Below are positions 26,528 to 38,703 of a stretch of DNA of 39,663 bases, one piece after another. The stretch lies in assembly GCA_000179315.1 (NCBI GenBank), contig ADZZ01000749.1:45653-85315 (forward strand), given 5' to 3'. The translations under genes and the position numbers were made by a program. The stretch comes from a delta proteobacterium NaphS2 (GTDB lineage: Bacteria; Desulfobacterota; DSM-4660; Desulfatiglandales; Desulfatiglandaceae). The first letter of the stretch is position 1, and every line of letters begins with the position of its first letter. Under the pieces are notes generated by a model. That model did not search any database. It saw only the letters and a program-made list of their open reading frames with translations, and was not told where the DNA came from.

Positions 26528-26977
26528 ATGCTAAACGCCAGCGACATAATGACGACGGAAGTCATTACGGTCAAAAAAGAAACCCCGCTGAAGGAACTTG
26601 CCGAGATTCTCTACAAGAATCGTATTAACGGCGTTCCCGTGGTGGATGACGAAGGCTTGCTTATCGGCATTATCTGCGAAAGCGATCTGGTTCGAAAGGA
26701 CAAAAAACTCCACATCCCCACGGTGGTGGCGCTTTTTGATGCGGTGTTTTATCTTGAAAGCTCAAAAAACATTGAAAAAGAAATCAAACGGATAAACGCC
26801 ACAACCGTGGAAGAATTATTTTCCCGGAAAGTTGTGACCGTTGATGAAAAAACGCCCATTGACGAGATTGCCACCATCATGACCCAAAAAAAGGTTTATA
26901 CGATTCCCGTAATGGACGGAAATCGTATGGTGGGTGTCATCGGAAAGGGCGACGTTATAAGGACCTTGCTTACTTGA
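26528..26977 (+). CDS. Tandem CBS-domain protein
   Basis: A 149-residue protein made of two CBS motifs (about 5-60 and 92-148), with ASDIMTTEVITVKKETPLKEL, NRINGVPVVDDEGLLIGIICESDLV and the matching C-terminal KVYTIPVMDGNRMVGVIGKGDVI. Such Bateman modules bind adenine nucleotides or related ligands and act as energy or nucleotide sensors. A stand-alone copy has no evident output domain. The ATG at 26528 follows ATGGAGG. Its TGA overlaps the tsaE start by four bases, so it is co-translated with tsaE. Confidence 0.92.
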   Translation: MLNASDIMTTEVITVKKETPLKELAEILYKNRINGVPVVDDEGLLIGIICESDLVRKDKKLHIPTVVALFDAVFYLESSKNIEKEIKRINATTVEELFSRKVVTVDEKTPIDEIATIMTQKKVYTIPVMDGNRMVGVIGKGDVIRTLLT

Positions 26978-27450
26978 AAGAAAACCGCGTGCGTTACCGA
27001 ACCGGGTCTTCCGAAGAGACCGTTGGACTGGGGCGAAAGCTGGGACAACTTCTGCAGGGGGGCGATCTGATTGTTCTGACGGGAGAACTGGGCTGCGGAA
27101 AAACTTGGTTCACCAAAGGAATTGCACTGGGCTTGGGTATCACCGAGGTTGTGACCAGCCCTTCATTTGCTTTAATGAACGACTATGAGGGTGTGAAGCA
27201 TACGCTTTTTCACATGGATGTTTACCGCCTGGAAGCCCCGGAGGATTTTCTGGATACGGGATTGGATGAGTGTTTTGAAGGTGAGGGGATTGTGGTGATG
27301 GAATGGGGCGACAAGTGGCCCGAAATTCTGCCTGCCCGTCGCTTGAATGTGGCTATTAAAATTATGGGCGAGCAGTCACGGGAGTTGGTGATGACCGGGG
27401 AGCATCCCCGGATGATCCAAGTCCTGGCAGCCCTCGATCAAGACCTATGA
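26974..27450 (+). CDS. tsaE: tRNA t6A37 biosynthesis ATPase TsaE
   Basis: A 158-residue P-loop protein that works with TsaB and TsaD in t6A37 synthesis. Walker A is GELGCGKT, followed by [34 protein letters not shown] and [14 protein letters not shown], the standard series of the family. The TTG at 26974 overlaps the CBS gene stop. TsaD is encoded 1.8 kb downstream on the same strand, so two parts of the t6A machinery are close; tsaB and tsaC are not in the window. Confidence 0.96.
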   Translation: MKENRVRYRTGSSEETVGLGRKLGQLLQGGDLIVLTGELGCGKTWFTKGIALGLGITEVVTSPSFALMNDYEGVKHTLFHMDVYRLEAPEDFLDTGLDECFEGEGIVVMEWGDKWPEILPARRLNVAIKIMGEQSRELVMTGEHPRMIQVLAALDQDL

Positions 27451-27460
27451 AGGAAGGGAA

Positions 27461-28699
27461 ATGGCACTGATTGTACAAAAATATGGCGGCACTTCGGTGG
27501 GCAGCATCGAGAAGATCAAGGCGGTGGCCGAACGTGTTATAGAAGCCCACAATGAAGGAAACCGGATGGTGGTGGTACTCTCCGCCATGGCCGGTCAAAC
27601 CGATGGCTTGATCAATATGGCGAAAGAGATCGACCCTGACCCGGATTCGCGGGAACTGGATGTGCTGATGTCCACGGGGGAGCAGGTCAGTGTGGCGTTG
27701 TTTGCCATCACATTGAAATCCATGGGCCATGATGCGTGCTCCCTGCTGGGGTTTCAGGCGGCGATTCACACGGATGCGTTATATGGAAAAGCCAGAATTC
27801 ATGACATTGAGGTTGATCGGATTACCCGAAACCTGGATGCCGGGCGAATTGTGACTGTGGCCGGGTTTCAAGGACTGAACGCGCGAGGTGATATTACGAC
27901 CCTGGGACGCGGGGGGTCGGATACAACGGCGGTGGCCCTCGCAGCGGCGTTAGGTGCAGACGTGTGTGAAATTTTGACGGATGTGGACGGGGTCTATACC
28001 ACGGATCCCAATGTCTGCCGCAAAGCCAAAAAGATGGATTTTATTTCATACGATGAAATGTTGGAAATGGCCAGTATGGGGGCGAAGGTTCTCGAAATCC
28101 GGTCGGTGGAGTTTGCCAAGAAATTCAATGTGCCGATTCACGTAAGATCCACATTTACAAAAGAAAGGGGGACCATGGTGGTTGCTGAAACGAAAGACAT
28201 GGAAAAAGTCGCAGTATCGGGTGTGGCTTATAACAAGAATGAGGCCAGGATCACCATACGACAGGTTCCGGATCAGCCGGGCGTGGCATCCACAATTTTC
28301 GACCCGGTTTTCAAGGCAGGTATTCTGGTGGACATGATCGTTCAAAACACCAGCCAGGACGGATTTACGGATCTCACCTTTACGGTGCCCAAAGGGGATT
28401 TTTACAAAGCCATGAAGCTGGTGAGCGAAGTGGGTAGAGAGGTCGGTGCGGAAAAGGTCCTGGGAGATGAAAACATCGCCAAGGTTTCCATCATCGGCGT
28501 CGGCATGCGGGTCCATGCAGGCATTGCCAAAAAGATGTTTGCGGCGTTGGCCGAAAAAGGCATCAATATTCTGATGATCAGCACTTCCGAAATCAAGATT
28601 TCCTGCATCATCGAAGACAAATATACGGAATTGGCGGTACGCGTTCTTCATAATACCTTTGGCTTGGACGAAGAGCATGCGAAAGAGGAAAATTTTTGA
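27461..28699 (+). CDS. lysC: Aspartate kinase
   Basis: A 412-residue monofunctional aspartokinase, which phosphorylates aspartate at the first step to lysine, threonine and methionine. The N-terminal kinase domain has [40 protein letters not shown] and [14 protein letters not shown]. Two C-terminal ACT domains (about 265-405, with [19 protein letters not shown] and [20 protein letters not shown]) give feedback control. The ATG at 27461 has GGAAGGGAA upstream. Its last codons overlap the start of the ComEA-like gene. Confidence 0.97.
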   Translation: MALIVQKYGGTSVGSIEKIKAVAERVIEAHNEGNRMVVVLSAMAGQTDGLINMAKEIDPDPDSRELDVLMSTGEQVSVALFAITLKSMGHDACSLLGFQAAIHTDALYGKARIHDIEVDRITRNLDAGRIVTVAGFQGLNARGDITTLGRGGSDTTAVALAAALGADVCEILTDVDGVYTTDPNVCRKAKKMDFISYDEMLEMASMGAKVLEIRSVEFAKKFNVPIHVRSTFTKERGTMVVAETKDMEKVAVSGVAYNKNEARITIRQVPDQPGVASTIFDPVFKAGILVDMIVQNTSQDGFTDLTFTVPKGDFYKAMKLVSEVGREVGAEKVLGDENIAKVSIIGVGMRVHAGIAKKMFAALAEKGINILMISTSEIKISCIIEDKYTELAVRVLHNTFGLDEEHAKEENF

Positions 28700-29234
28700 C
28701 GGTGCCGGAGCGCTCCTGCTGCTTCTATTGCTGGTGTTTCTAAACTTTTTGGGCAATCCTTTAACGCTCGCGTTTCCGGATGGTCCGCAACCCGCAAAAG
28801 AAGTATTTGTCGAGGTTGCAGGCGATGTCAAAAACCCCGGTGTCTACGCTTTTATTGATCCGCCTCATCCGGCAGAACTACTTGATCGTGCGGGCGGCCT
28901 GACGGGCTCAGGCCTAGGGGAACTGCGTCGGGAAACCGTGCCGCTGACCTCGGGCAGCAAGATAATCATAACCCGTACTCTTAAAAAAGAAGTGACCCTC
29001 GCGAAGAATAAGATGTCACCTTTTTACCGCTTGACATTGGGAATTCCCATTTCCATCAACACGGATACACGCCAGGGGCTCACGGCCGTACCCGGAATCG
29101 GCCCTAAAACGGCTGGGGCCATCGTTTCGGCCCGTGAGCGAAAAGGCGGATTCACGCAGTTGAAGGACCTCATGTTCGTTCGGGGCATCAGCGATGCCGT
29201 TTACGCCAGAATCAGCCCATATCTGACATTATGA
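28677..29234 (+). CDS. ComEA-like SLBB plus helix-hairpin-helix protein
   Basis: A 185-residue membrane-anchored protein. It has a basic N-terminus, one hydrophobic helix (about 9-22), an SLBB domain ([30 protein letters not shown]) and a C-terminal double helix-hairpin-helix ([34 protein letters not shown]). This is the architecture of ComEA, the DNA receptor in transformation systems of Gram-positives and others; no other com gene is seen here, so DNA uptake is only possible, not shown. The ATG at 28677 lies within the end of lysC (23-base overlap). An upstream TTG at 28659 would add six residues. Confidence 0.85.
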   Translation: MRKRKIFDGAGALLLLLLLVFLNFLGNPLTLAFPDGPQPAKEVFVEVAGDVKNPGVYAFIDPPHPAELLDRAGGLTGSGLGELRRETVPLTSGSKIIITRTLKKEVTLAKNKMSPFYRLTLGIPISINTDTRQGLTAVPGIGPKTAGAIVSARERKGGFTQLKDLMFVRGISDAVYARISPYLTL

Positions 29235-29251
29235 AAGAATCGAAGGCGTAA

Positions 29252-30283
29252 ATGATTTTTTTAGGCATCGATACCTCCTGTGATGATACGTCCGCCGGCA
29301 TTGTGGCCGACGGCAAAAAGACCCATGCCAACGTCATCCACTCACAGGTGAAGCTTCACCACCCTCACGGCGGGGTGGTCCCTGAACTGGCCAGCAGGGA
29401 ACATGTGAGGAACATTGTCCCTGTAGTGGATGAGGCGTTGAGATGTGCAAATCTGGACGCGGCGGAGCTCGACGGCATCGCCGTTACCGTGGGGCCGGGT
29501 TTGGTGGGGGCACTTCTGGTAGGTCTTTATTATGCCAAAGGACTGGCATATATGTTGAGAAAGCCATTGGTTGCCGTGAACCATCTGGAAGCCCATATTC
29601 TTTCCATCTTTCTGGAAACGGAATATCCTTCCTTTCCCTTCGTGGCCATGACGGTTTCCGGGGGACACACAAGCCTTTATCACGTTGAAGGTTTCGGTCG
29701 CTATACTCTTTTGGGCCAAACCCTTGATGACGCTGCCGGCGAGGCATTTGACAAAGTGGCCAAGATTTGCGGCATGGGATATCCGGGCGGCGCAATTATT
29801 GAAAAAGCAGCCGAAAAAGGTCGCCGGGACGCCGTGGCGTTTCCGCGGGCCTATCTGTCCAAGACATCGCTTGATTTCAGTTTCAGCGGCTTGAAAACAG
29901 CCGTCTCCCTGTTTTTGAAAAAATGGCATGAGGACACTTTGTTAAACGGGGAGATCGGTTTAAACGATATTGTCGCCTCTTTTCAGGAATCCGTTGTGGA
30001 TGTGCTTGTGGACAAGGCGGTAATCGCCGCAAAGCGCATGGGCGTGGGCTCAGTGGTCCTTGCCGGCGGCGTGGCATGCAATAACCATCTAAAAAAGCGT
30101 CTTAAGGCCGTCGCACGTTCCGAGGGTATTAGCGTATATTATCCCCGCCCGGCATTCTGTACGGACAACGGCGCCATGATTGCGCTGACCGGTTACCATC
30201 AATTTATGCGAAACGACATTGCCCCCATGTCCGTGGACGTCAGGGCCAAATATCCGATCCGGGATCTGATGGCGAAGAACTAA
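29252..30283 (+). CDS. tsaD: tRNA N6-adenosine threonylcarbamoyltransferase TsaD
   Basis: A 343-residue TsaD (Gcp/YgjD, ASKHA fold), which transfers threonylcarbamoyl to A37 of ANN-decoding tRNAs. Signature pieces are GIDTSCDDTSAGIV, the metal pair His111/His115 in NHLEAHI, TVSGGHTSLY, GEAFDKVAKICGMGYPGG, FSFSGLKTAV and VLAGGVACNNHLK. The ATG at 29252 lies 17 bases after the ComEA-like stop and has AAGG upstream. It partners with the TsaE encoded 1.8 kb upstream. Confidence 0.97.
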   Translation: MIFLGIDTSCDDTSAGIVADGKKTHANVIHSQVKLHHPHGGVVPELASREHVRNIVPVVDEALRCANLDAAELDGIAVTVGPGLVGALLVGLYYAKGLAYMLRKPLVAVNHLEAHILSIFLETEYPSFPFVAMTVSGGHTSLYHVEGFGRYTLLGQTLDDAAGEAFDKVAKICGMGYPGGAIIEKAAEKGRRDAVAFPRAYLSKTSLDFSFSGLKTAVSLFLKKWHEDTLLNGEIGLNDIVASFQESVVDVLVDKAVIAAKRMGVGSVVLAGGVACNNHLKKRLKAVARSEGISVYYPRPAFCTDNGAMIALTGYHQFMRNDIAPMSVDVRAKYPIRDLMAKN

Positions 30284-30375
30284 AAAACGCGCCGGTGTCA
30301 TATTTTTCCGAACTCTATTTTTCAGGGAACATGGAGAAGACAAGTCCTTCGGCACTTTTCCATGGTTGTTGACTT

Positions 30376-30867
30376 TTGAAAGCAAGCAGGCTGATCCGAT
30401 ACTATTACCTTCGATTCATTCGGCTGCGGGGCGATCCCCATGAGTTGGCGCTCGGCATGACCTTCGGTGTTTTTACGGGCATGATGCCCATCATGCCTTT
30501 TCAAATGGCGTTTTCCGTGGCGCTGGCGCTCGTCTTCAAGGGGAGCAAGATTACGGCAGCCGTGGGGACCTGGGTCAGCAATCCCTTGAACTGGTATTTT
30601 CTCTACTATTTCAGCTACAAGCTGGGGGCCTGGGTCCTGGGGATGGACGGATACGGCGCCATGTTTAAAACCATTATGGATATGGTGCGATCCGGTGCGG
30701 AATCCATGGCCATCGTACATAAGATCATGGAATCCGGCGGACTCATGGTGGCGGCGTTTCTTGTGGGGGGGGGCATTATGGGAACGCTCGTCGCATTGCC
30801 TTCCTATTTTATTTTCCTGTACATTTTCAAACGCATCAGGCAGTGGCGGGAATCCGGCAGGGATTGA
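30376..30867 (+). CDS. DUF2062 membrane protein
   Basis: A 163-residue inner-membrane protein of the DUF2062 family. The typical block GDPHELALGMTFGVFTGMMP, then FQMAFSVALALVFKG and the motif GTWVSNPLNWYFLYYFSY are present, with later helices from about residue 114. The biochemical role of the family is unknown; members often lie near envelope or glycan genes. The start is TTG at 30376. It is followed after three bases by rsmA, so the two are probably co-transcribed. Confidence 0.85.
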   Translation: MKASRLIRYYYLRFIRLRGDPHELALGMTFGVFTGMMPIMPFQMAFSVALALVFKGSKITAAVGTWVSNPLNWYFLYYFSYKLGAWVLGMDGYGAMFKTIMDMVRSGAESMAIVHKIMESGGLMVAAFLVGGGIMGTLVALPSYFIFLYIFKRIRQWRESGRD

Positions 30868-30870
30868 ATT

Positions 30871-31719
30871 TTGGGAACCGTCCAAAGAGTGAAAACAGGC
30901 CCCTCCTATCGGCCCAACAAGAGACTGGGACAGAATTTTCTGGTGGACCCCGGTATCAGTGTGAAGATCGTATCCCTTTCGAGATTTACACCTGAAGACA
31001 CGGTTCTGGAAATCGGACCGGGAAAAGGCGCCCTGACAATCCCTTTGGCCGCCAGGGTAAAACATATTTTGGCCGTGGAGAAAGATGGTCGATTGGCGGA
31101 CTGGCTGGATAACAGGCTCAAAATGGCCGGGATCAACAACGTAACGCTGCTGCATGGGGATATCCTGAAACTGGACTGGCTTGACCTGAAGTCGTATTTT
31201 CCGGGCAGGATGCCCGTCATCGGGAATCTGCCCTATAACATTTCCTCCCCTCTTCTTGAAAAAATGTGTGAAAAACCCCAATGGATAGCACAGGCCATTC
31301 TCATGTTCCAGAAGGAGGTGGCCCGACGATTGACCGCTGTAACGGGGAGCAAGGCCTACGGAGCGCTGAGCCTTCTGGTGCAATACCATGCGGAGGTCCT
31401 TTCGAGGCTTACCGTGCTGAAAGGATCTTTTTTTCCCGTCCCGAAGGTGGATTCCATGGTGGTTTCTCTCGATTTTGAAAAGCCTTATCCCCGGAGAGCC
31501 GTCAATGAGGCGGTTTTTAAAAAAGTGGTGAAAGGCGCCTTTATGCATCGAAGAAAAACAATCATCAACTCTTTGAGCGGTGCTCTGCCGGATCAAACCA
31601 GGGAATCCCTTTTGGAGGCTCTGGCAGCCTGTGGCATTGATCCCTCCAAAAGGGGGGAAGCCCTCGAAATGGGGGATTTTCTACGACTGTCATCCGCGCT
31701 GCAATTGACAACCGAATAA
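30871..31719 (+). CDS. rsmA: 16S rRNA (A1518/A1519) dimethyltransferase RsmA/KsgA
   Basis: A 282-residue SAM-dependent enzyme that dimethylates two adjacent adenines in the 3' terminal helix of 16S rRNA. It has RLGQNFLVDPGI, the SAM site LEIGPGKGALT, the catalytic NLPYNISSP (motif IV) and the C-terminal FFPVPKVDSMVV and KGAFMHRRKTIINSL. The TTG at 30871 starts three bases after the DUF2062 stop; a GTG at 30889 is an alternative that would trim six residues and suit the family N-terminus equally well. Confidence 0.96.
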   Translation: MGTVQRVKTGPSYRPNKRLGQNFLVDPGISVKIVSLSRFTPEDTVLEIGPGKGALTIPLAARVKHILAVEKDGRLADWLDNRLKMAGINNVTLLHGDILKLDWLDLKSYFPGRMPVIGNLPYNISSPLLEKMCEKPQWIAQAILMFQKEVARRLTAVTGSKAYGALSLLVQYHAEVLSRLTVLKGSFFPVPKVDSMVVSLDFEKPYPRRAVNEAVFKKVVKGAFMHRRKTIINSLSGALPDQTRESLLEALAACGIDPSKRGEALEMGDFLRLSSALQLTTE

Positions 31720-31787
31720 CGATGGTGATACAAAAATAAATTTTACTTTGAAACCATTAGAAAATACCGCAGAGGAAAGGTACTTTC

Positions 31788-32654
31788 ATGGAGATTATAA
31801 AGACCGTTGCGCAGATGCAACAGGCCGCCCATGCCATGCGCATGGATGGAGAATCCATTGCCCTGGTCCCCACCATGGGATTCCTTCACGAGGGCCATCT
31901 TACGTTGATGCGGGCCGGGAAAGAGCATTGTGATCGACTGGTTGTGAGCATTTTTGTCAATCCGATCCAGTTCGGCCCCAATGAAGATTTGGAGGCGTAC
32001 CCCAGGGATACCGAGGGGGACCTCAAAAAGGCCGAAAATGTGGGCGTCGATATGGTGTTCATGCCTTCCGTAAGGGAAATGTACCCTCAGGGCGCTCAAA
32101 CCAGTGTGGTGGTAAAGGATCTCCCCCGCCATTTATGCGGGCTTTCGCGGCCCGGACATTTTGACGGTGTCGCTACCGTTGTGGCCAAATTGTTTCACAT
32201 GGTCAATCCCCACGTTGCTGTTTTCGGACAAAAAGACTACCAGCAGCTGGCCGTGATCAGCCGAATGGTTATGGATCTTAACATGGACATTCAGATCATC
32301 GGTGTGCCGACGGTGAGAGAAAGAGACGGATTGGCCATGAGCTCCCGGAACAGTTATCTGTCGGCGGAAGAGAGGCAATCGGCCCTGTCACTCAATAAAT
32401 CGTTGAATCTGGCCGAACGGCTCTTTAACGAAGGGGAAAAGCGCGCACAGGCAGTTAAGAATTTTATACAGTCCTATATTCTGGAATATCCTCACACGGA
32501 GATCGATTATATTGCGCTCTGCGACCCCGTTACCCTGGAGGATGTCAATGTTCTCACGGAAGGTACGTTGATAGCCCTGGCGGCCCGGGTTGGAAGAACC
32601 CGCTTGATTGATAATGCCCAGTTAAAAAAACAAAAGAAGTCAAAAAAGCAGTGA
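31788..32654 (+). CDS. panC: Pantothenate synthetase
   Basis: A 288-residue ligase that joins pantoate and beta-alanine using ATP, on the route to coenzyme A. The nucleotidyltransferase HIGH-like motif is in [59 protein letters not shown] and the KMSKS-like [10 protein letters not shown] complete the signature. The C-terminal tail is basic with several lysines. The ATG at 31788 follows AGAGGAAAGG. panB and panD are not in the window. Confidence 0.97.
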   Translation: MEIIKTVAQMQQAAHAMRMDGESIALVPTMGFLHEGHLTLMRAGKEHCDRLVVSIFVNPIQFGPNEDLEAYPRDTEGDLKKAENVGVDMVFMPSVREMYPQGAQTSVVVKDLPRHLCGLSRPGHFDGVATVVAKLFHMVNPHVAVFGQKDYQQLAVISRMVMDLNMDIQIIGVPTVRERDGLAMSSRNSYLSAEERQSALSLNKSLNLAERLFNEGEKRAQAVKNFIQSYILEYPHTEIDYIALCDPVTLEDVNVLTEGTLIALAARVGRTRLIDNAQLKKQKKSKKQ

Positions 32655-32700
32655 AGCAGCGTCCATTACCTTTAACCAATTGAATAAGAGGAGCTTTTCC

Positions 32701-35228
<2,528 letters not shown>

Positions 35229-35255
35229 TGGAACCGGCCCGGAAAGGAAAAATGT

Positions 35256-36224
35256 ATGTTTAAGACCATGGTAATGGATCTGTTGAACATTCGGTATCCC
35301 CTGGTGGGGGGAACCCTGATGCACCTGTCCGATGCCGAGTTTACCGCGGCCATTTCCAATGCCGGCGGTCTGGGCGTATTGGCGTCGGCCATCTATCGGA
35401 ATCGGGAGGAATTCGGTAATGCCTTGGACCGTCTGCGCCAGCTGACGGACCGTCCTTTCGCCGTAAATTTGAACCTCTTTCCCATGATGCGCCCCATCGA
35501 CAACAACGATTATCTGGATGTTTTGCTGGATAAAGGTGTCAAGATTGTGGAGACTTCCGGGCATTCGGCGCCCGAGGCGCTCTGCGTACGGTTTAAAGAG
35601 GCGGGTCTCACCTGGATTCACAAATGCGTAGGAATCCGGTATGCTTTGAAAGTCCAGAAAATGGGCGCCGATGTGGTGACCGTTGTGGGATACGAAAACG
35701 GCGGTGCTACGGGAAAACTGGACGTGGGAACCCTGGTGCTGGTTCCCCGGGCCGTGGAAAGCCTTGATGTCCCGGTCATCGGTGGCGGTGGCGTTTCCGA
35801 CGGCAGGGGGATCGCGGCCCTTCTGGCGCTGGGTGCGCAGGGGGTTATCGTGGGTACCCGGCTTTTGGCGACTAAGGAGGCCCCGCTTCATGATAATGTG
35901 AAACAGGCGCTTCTAAATGCCAGCGAATTGGATACCATGTTGGTTATGCGCACCATCGGCTCCACCCACCGGGTTTGGAAGAATGCCGCGGCCGAGAAAT
36001 GTGCTGCGTTGGAGTCGGACCACGCGGAATTGCCGGAGATTCTCAATGTGGTGGCCGGTGAGAAGGCCAAACGCATGTACCACGAAGGGGATGTGGACTT
36101 GGGAATTATGTCTTGTGGACAGGGGATCGGCATGGTGCACGATATTCCCACGGTGAAGGACCTTTTCGATCGAATGATGGCGCAGGCATCGGATGTGGTA
36201 AGCGGCCTTGCCGTCCATTGCTAG
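35256..36224 (+). CDS. Nitronate monooxygenase/FabK-family flavoprotein
   Basis: A 322-residue FMN-dependent TIM-barrel protein of the NMO (2-nitropropane dioxygenase)/FabK family. Visible features are RYPLVGGTLMHLSD near the N-terminus, NAGGLGVLASA, NLNLFP, the FMN phosphate region VIGGGGVSDGRGIAALLALG, AQGVIVGTRLLA and the final CGQGIGMVHD. In this family members act as nitronate oxidases, enoyl-ACP reductases or uncharacterised reductases. Substrate is not deducible; in an anaerobe a reductase role is more likely than an oxygenase role. The ATG at 35256 follows GGAAAGGA and lies 27 bases after ahcY. Confidence 0.88.
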   Translation: MFKTMVMDLLNIRYPLVGGTLMHLSDAEFTAAISNAGGLGVLASAIYRNREEFGNALDRLRQLTDRPFAVNLNLFPMMRPIDNNDYLDVLLDKGVKIVETSGHSAPEALCVRFKEAGLTWIHKCVGIRYALKVQKMGADVVTVVGYENGGATGKLDVGTLVLVPRAVESLDVPVIGGGGVSDGRGIAALLALGAQGVIVGTRLLATKEAPLHDNVKQALLNASELDTMLVMRTIGSTHRVWKNAAAEKCAALESDHAELPEILNVVAGEKAKRMYHEGDVDLGIMSCGQGIGMVHDIPTVKDLFDRMMAQASDVVSGLAVHC

Positions 36225-36272
36225 CTGTTTGAAGTCCGGTTAAAACAAGCTGTCCAAAGAGGAGAAATAGAT

Positions 36273-36626
36273 ATGCCACCCGACACGCCGCCGCCCGGCC
36301 CTGAGACCGTCGTCGCATCCATCCAAAATCAGTCCGATCCTTCGCAGCACATCGATATCAGATATCTGCAAAAAGAGCATATTTTCGTCACTCACGGGAT
36401 CGAAGCCCAATTCGCCGAGAAAGAGATCTCGATTCCAGGTCATTTGGTGGTCATGGATTTCCAACTTATGGGGGCCATCGTCAGTGAAATCCTTGAAAAG
36501 CTTTCCCTGGCACGTGAGGGGGATACCACATTTAACTATGCCTCCCGGATTCAAGTGATGGAAAAAGTCTACACCCTGGAGGATGAAGGAGAATACATGC
36601 TGCTCAAAGAGTTGGCGGGCCCATGA
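36273..36626 (+). CDS. Conserved-looking small protein of unknown function
   Basis: A 117-residue soluble protein I do not recognise. A Pro-rich start (MPPDTPPPGP) leads to a mixed alpha/beta region: QHIDIRYLQKEHIFVTHG, then IPGHLVVMDFQLMGAIVSEIL, and a basic/acidic C-terminus. No cysteine, membrane segment or signal peptide is visible. The ATG at 36273 has AGAGGAG upstream. It sits 15 bases before the alpha/beta hydrolase start and 48 bases after the NMO gene, so it is likely co-transcribed with them and real. Confidence 0.7.
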   Translation: MPPDTPPPGPETVVASIQNQSDPSQHIDIRYLQKEHIFVTHGIEAQFAEKEISIPGHLVVMDFQLMGAIVSEILEKLSLAREGDTTFNYASRIQVMEKVYTLEDEGEYMLLKELAGP

Positions 36627-36641
36627 GGGGAGGAAGTGTTC

Positions 36642-37256
36642 GTGGCGGAGGAACAGGTATTTTTTGAATCAGCGGATTTGAAGCTGGAAGGCCTTCTGAA
36701 CCGAGGTTCGGGTGATGCAGGGGTGGTCATTACCCACCCGCACCCACAGTATGGCGGGTCCATGCACAACAATGTGGTGGAATCCGTTGTTAAGGCTTTT
36801 AAAAAGGCGAACTTTACCACCCTCCGGTTTAACTTCAGGGGTGTGGGAAGAAGCGGCGGTCATTACGAAGAAGGGGTCGGCGAACAGGTCGATGTTCAAG
36901 GCGCTGTGGCATATCTCGAAGGCTTGGGCCTGACCGCCGTTCAGCTTGCGGGATATTCCTTTGGCGCCTGGGTGAATGCACAGGCAATCAATAAAATGCA
37001 TGCAGTCGCCAAAATGATCATGGTATCGCCGCCGGTAAATTTCATTGATTTCTCCTTTCTGAATTACACGCCGCAGCTTCAACTGATCATTACCGGCGCT
37101 CAAGATGATATCGCCCCCCCGCACATGATTCAAAAGATGCTGCCCGGATGGAACAAGCATGCAACACTTCGCATCATTCAGGGGGCGGACCATTTCTACG
37201 GGGGAAAGACCGGGGAAATCGCGTCCATCGTCGAAGCGTTTTTAAAACAAGCCTGA
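36642..37256 (+). CDS. Alpha/beta hydrolase
   Basis: A 204-residue alpha/beta-hydrolase of the small cytosolic type. It has THPHPQYGGSMHNNVV (oxyanion region), FRGVGRSGG, nucleophile GYSFGAW (Ser106 in GxSxG), acid Asp155/Asp156 in GAQDDIAPP and catalytic His184 in ADHFYGG. The closest pattern is the YpfH/KANL3-like group often annotated as dienelactone-hydrolase-like. The start is the GTG at 36642, eight bases after GGGGAGG; a GTG at 36636 sits too close to that site. Substrate unknown. It precedes manA by 32 bases. Confidence 0.88.
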   Translation: MAEEQVFFESADLKLEGLLNRGSGDAGVVITHPHPQYGGSMHNNVVESVVKAFKKANFTTLRFNFRGVGRSGGHYEEGVGEQVDVQGAVAYLEGLGLTAVQLAGYSFGAWVNAQAINKMHAVAKMIMVSPPVNFIDFSFLNYTPQLQLIITGAQDDIAPPHMIQKMLPGWNKHATLRIIQGADHFYGGKTGEIASIVEAFLKQA

Positions 37257-37288
37257 CGCAACAAGCGACTCGTAGTGAGGAGCCTGCC

Positions 37289-38521
37289 TTGAAACAGATC
37301 GGTATTCTGAAAAATCCGGTACAGAAATATGCCTGGGGCTCCAGAACCTTCCTCCAATCCTTTTTAGGCATGCCGGAGCCCTGGCGGGAACCCGCTGCCG
37401 AACTGTGGATGGGAGGCCATCCCAAAGCGCCGTCACAGGTTCGGGTGAACGGGGAATGGCGATCCCTTATCGATGTGATCCGTGCAGATCCCGCATCGGT
37501 CCTGGGAAGTGAGACGGCGGGGCGGTACGCAAATGAGCTGCCTTTTTTGTTGAAGGTGCTTGCGGTTGAGCGCCCCCTGTCCATTCAGGTTCATCCCCGC
37601 CGGGTGCAGGCAAGCGCCGGGTTCGATCGTGAAAACCGGCTCAATATTCCCCTGGATGCTCCCAACCGGAACTATAGGGATGCGAACCGCAAGCCCGAGT
37701 GCCTTTGTGCCGTGAGCCGTTTTGAGGCCATGAAAGGTTTCCGTGCGCCGAAAGATATTTTGAAATTGATGGATCGGGTTTTTGCCGCGTTTCCCCTGGT
37801 GGAGCTGGATTTATTGCGGAGGGAACCCAACGACGAGGGGTTGAAGCGCTTTTTCACGGGTCTTGTGACCATGGAGCGTTTTCGGAGTGTGCGGATGATC
37901 GGGGAAGCGGTAAAAGGCGCAGCGCGCGTTGTTGATGAGGATCGCGCCTTTTACTGGGTTCAGGCGTTGAACCGCGAATATCCGGGGGATGTGGGCGTCC
38001 TGTCGCCGCTGTTTCTGAACCTTTTGGATCTTTTTCCCGGCGAAGCCATCTATGTCCCGGCAGGTGAGCTGCACGCATATCTTTCAGGGGTTGCAATGGA
38101 AATCATGGCCAGTTCGGATAATGTGCTGAGAGGAGGATTGACCCCTAAACATGTGGACATTCCCGAACTGTTGGAGATCGTCCATTTTACCGTCGCTGCC
38201 GCCAAAAAGCAGCGACCCTCTCCTGATCCCAATTTCGAACGGATCTATGAGACCCCTGTCCATGAGTTTCGTCTGTCGAGGATTGTTCTGAGAAATCAAG
38301 AGACATTCATGAGTGAAATGAAGAGAAGTGTTGAAATTTTGCTCTGCATGAAAGGAACGGGCGTGATCAAGGATTTAAAAAGCGGCCGAACCTTGCCTTT
38401 GGGAAAAGGCGTTTCGCTCATTGTTCCTTCGGCGGTTCCTCGGTATGCTGTTTCAGGCAGCGTCACCCTGTACAAAGGAACCGTGGGAACCGTGCCATTG
38501 AGACCACGATTTCGAAAGTGA
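37289..38521 (+). CDS. manA: Mannose-6-phosphate isomerase, type I
   Basis: A 410-residue zinc enzyme interconverting mannose 6-phosphate and fructose 6-phosphate, feeding GDP-mannose and glycan synthesis. It is E. coli-type: LSIQVHP supplies zinc ligands (Gln100, His102), RKPE gives Glu137 and GELHAYL gives His262, matching Gln97, His99, Glu134 and His255 of the E. coli enzyme. The usual NHKPE reads NRKPE. The conserved GGLTPKHVDIPELL is also present. The start is TTG at 37289 with TGAGGAG six bases upstream; an earlier ATG inside the hydrolase gene gives an unconserved extension. It is the last gene before the gene-poor tail. Confidence 0.95.
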   Translation: MKQIGILKNPVQKYAWGSRTFLQSFLGMPEPWREPAAELWMGGHPKAPSQVRVNGEWRSLIDVIRADPASVLGSETAGRYANELPFLLKVLAVERPLSIQVHPRRVQASAGFDRENRLNIPLDAPNRNYRDANRKPECLCAVSRFEAMKGFRAPKDILKLMDRVFAAFPLVELDLLRREPNDEGLKRFFTGLVTMERFRSVRMIGEAVKGAARVVDEDRAFYWVQALNREYPGDVGVLSPLFLNLLDLFPGEAIYVPAGELHAYLSGVAMEIMASSDNVLRGGLTPKHVDIPELLEIVHFTVAAAKKQRPSPDPNFERIYETPVHEFRLSRIVLRNQETFMSEMKRSVEILLCMKGTGVIKDLKSGRTLPLGKGVSLIVPSAVPRYAVSGSVTLYKGTVGTVPLRPRFRK

Positions 38522-38562
38522 TTGGCGCCTATTGCGTGCCGTTGTTCTATGTTAAAGGTCGT

Positions 38563-38596
38563 CCGTCTAATGATTTTAAGGCGGTTGCTTTTTTTT
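38563..38596 (+). terminator. Possible terminator after manA
   Basis: CCGTC (38563-38567) can pair with GGCGG (38580-38584, one U-G pair) over a 12-base loop, followed by TTGC and eight T (38589-38596). The stem is short, so it is a weak candidate 42 bases past the manA stop. Confidence 0.35.
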
Positions 38597-38654
38597 CTTA
38601 ATTTTTTATGATGGCTGTGCTATTAGGTTAAATAAATAATAATGTCCGGTAAAG

Positions 38655-38679
38655 AATCCGCTGATTCCCTCGGATTTTT
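38655..38679 (+). terminator. Small hairpin with T-run before the aptamer candidate
   Basis: AATCCG (38655-38660) and CGGATT (38671-38676) form a 6-bp stem with a 10-base loop and are followed by TTT. It could be a second weak stop signal behind manA. Confidence 0.3.
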
Positions 38680-38703
38680 CTTGACTGAAAATGTAAGTAT
38701 CCA

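Noticed and set aside
30322-31596. A 424-codon open frame on the minus strand opposite rsmA and the DUF2062 gene
   Set aside because: It lies antisense to two well-conserved genes, is rich in His, Arg and Gln as shadow frames of such genes are, and has no recognisable domain or ribosome site.
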